64,000 bases of DNA from Arcobacter sp. F155 (GTDB lineage: Bacteria; Campylobacterota; Campylobacteria; Campylobacterales; Arcobacteraceae). The number at the start of each line of letters is the position of its first letter. Positions within the stretch are counted from its first letter, which is position 1. The DNA lies in NCBI RefSeq assembly GCF_004116455.1, contig NZ_PDJU01000012.1:38286-102285 (forward strand), given 5' to 3'. A program made the position numbers and the translations under genes. Positions 63,167 through 64,000 of this stretch are shown piece by piece. The notes under the pieces are model-generated. The model was given only the letters and a program-made list of their open reading frames with translations. It made no database searches and was not told the DNA's origin.

Positions 63167-63706
63167 TTAAACTCTTGTAATTGTAAATCTTACTTGATGT
63201 GGAGTTTCATTTATTATTTCATCATTAACATTTAATGGTTCATTAAAAAACTTTCCACATGCAGTAATTAAGCCTTTAGCAAAAGACTCTAACTTTTTAT
63301 TAGACTCATAGACAAGTACTAAATGATTTTCATCTTTTTCTTCTGTAGTAAACTTTGGTAAGTCAGCATCTGGATATAGTTTTTTTACTTCAACATGCAC
63401 ATACTCTTCAACACTATCTATAAAATCAAGTGCAGAACCAGCATTTTTGATATCTTTTCCGTAAAGTTTTACTAAAATTGAGAATAGATGCTCTCCAAAA
63501 ATAAATAGAAGTTCATGGGGTGGCTTTCCTGTGATTTCTGAAAGTGCAGTTAGCATCTTAACCATTTGATCAAAAGGATAATTACCTCCTTGAGAGAAGG
63601 CTCCTCCATTATCTAAATGAGCTTTTTCAATCATCTTGTCAGCAACTTCATATCCTAAAGCCTCTTCTACAAATTCAATCATCTCTGTAAAAATAACACC
63701 TCTCAT
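63167..63706 (-). CDS. H-NOX heme-nitric-oxide sensor protein
   Basis: A 179-residue heme protein. Signatures are MRGVIFTEMIEFVEEALG, the proximal heme ligand His104 (in EEYVHVEVKKLYPDADLP), Pro118 near the heme, and the porphyrin-clamp motif at 133-137, which reads YESNK instead of YxSxR. The position matching the oxygen-stabilising distal Tyr of Thermoanaerobacter H-NOX appears to be Phe142, so it should bind NO rather than O2. It is encoded with the hybrid kinase and an HPt protein. Confidence 0.92.
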   Translation of the reverse strand: MRGVIFTEMIEFVEEALGYEVADKMIEKAHLDNGGAFSQGGNYPFDQMVKMLTALSEITGKPPHELLFIFGEHLFSILVKLYGKDIKNAGSALDFIDSVEEYVHVEVKKLYPDADLPKFTTEEKDENHLVLVYESNKKLESFAKGLITACGKFFNEPLNVNDEIINETPHQVRFTITRV

Positions 63707-63719
63707 TGAAACTCCTTTT

Positions 63720-64000
63720 TTATAATATTTCTTTTATCTTACTTTTTATTTCATTAAAAAGTTTATTACTATCAATCTTTTCAATATCAACTTTTTCCAA
63801 CTTTTGCAATAACTCACAAATATCATCTAAAGCGACATTTAAACAAGAGTTTTTGATGTAATGAGCCTTTTGGGCTATTGCTTCTTTCTCTTGATTTTCA
63901 ATTAAACTCTCTAAATCTTCTAAATCTTTTGTTATATCTTTTTTAAATTTATTTACTATCATATTTGCTATATTTTCTGAGATACCTAATTTATCTACTA
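63720..64000 (-). CDS. HPt-domain phosphotransfer protein, C-terminal part (cut by window edge)
   Basis: The frame is open to the right edge, reading VDKLGISENIANMIVNKFKK before an internal Met. The phospho-accepting His is in AHYIKNSCLNVALDDICELLQKLE, the HPt signature AHxLK. The leading segment is the usual HPt helix A, so the true start is outside the window and a fused receiver or other domain is possible. It precedes H-NOX by 13 bp and probably completes the kinase-receiver-HPt relay. Confidence 0.8.
   Translation of the reverse strand, partial: VDKLGISENIANMIVNKFKKDITKDLEDLESLIENQEKEAIAQKAHYIKNSCLNVALDDICELLQKLEKVDIEKIDSNKLFNEIKSKIKEIL

Overview
The window is AT-rich, densely coded DNA from a member of the Campylobacterota (former Epsilonproteobacteria), most likely an Arcobacter-type species. 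This rests on gene content and on gene order remembered from Campylobacter: aroQ / COG0402 amidohydrolase / sppA, nfu / hypothetical / murE, and rpsB / tsf / ABC ATPase / acidic protein / gmk. Other typical genes are a Campylobacterota-type Mqo, CcoI-CcoS and an Opr-type porin. No database search was possible, so the genus is an inference.

Layout. 1-3.1 kb: the start of a ComF-like gene, then a metal-responsive arsR-cadA operon behind a clear palindromic operator. 3.1-3.85 kb: a palindromic intergenic element and a small zinc-ribbon protein of unknown function. 3.85-17.1 kb: housekeeping genes (lepA, an OmpA protein, prs, a porin, two different tandem mnmA genes, folK, an M24 peptidase, aroQ-amidohydrolase-sppA, a DEAD-box helicase).

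17.2-35 kb is an acetate/short-chain-acid block, entirely on the minus strand: pta-ackA, a second ackA, two exonuclease plus cNMP/CBS/nucleotidyltransferase pairs, two tandem copies of a DUF485-ActP-type symporter operon, a DUF4212-linked symporter, and a two-component system (Cache-domain histidine kinase and OmpR/PhoB-type regulator). The main discovery candidate is here. The spacers ahead of pta and of all three symporter operons carry tandem TAGCAT-type elements spaced exactly 11 bp apart, up to seven in one place. In two of them the element nearest the gene lies exactly 11 bp upstream of a -10 hexamer. This is the geometry of a PhoB-class box, so I infer a local regulon of the linked response regulator.

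35.1-35.8 kb: eight tRNA genes formed by duplication of a Lys-Glu-Val-Asp set, behind a consensus promoter that overlaps the end of pncC. 35.9-43.2 kb: pncC, mqo, ileS with a tiny membrane ORF, nfu, a hypothetical gene and murE. 43.2-48.8 kb: a Fur-type iron-uptake cluster (AraC regulator, TonB receptor, DUF3649, PepSY protein, small exported protein). 48.8-52.8 kb: a MoxR/DUF58/vWA (Bat-like) operon ending in an unusual membrane protein. 53-57 kb: rpsB-tsf-ABC-acidic protein-gmk behind a structured leader. 57-64 kb: a c-di-GMP phosphodiesterase-type regulator, ccoI-ccoS, a small cytochrome c, and an H-NOX / hybrid kinase / HPt set that runs off the right edge and probably senses nitric oxide.
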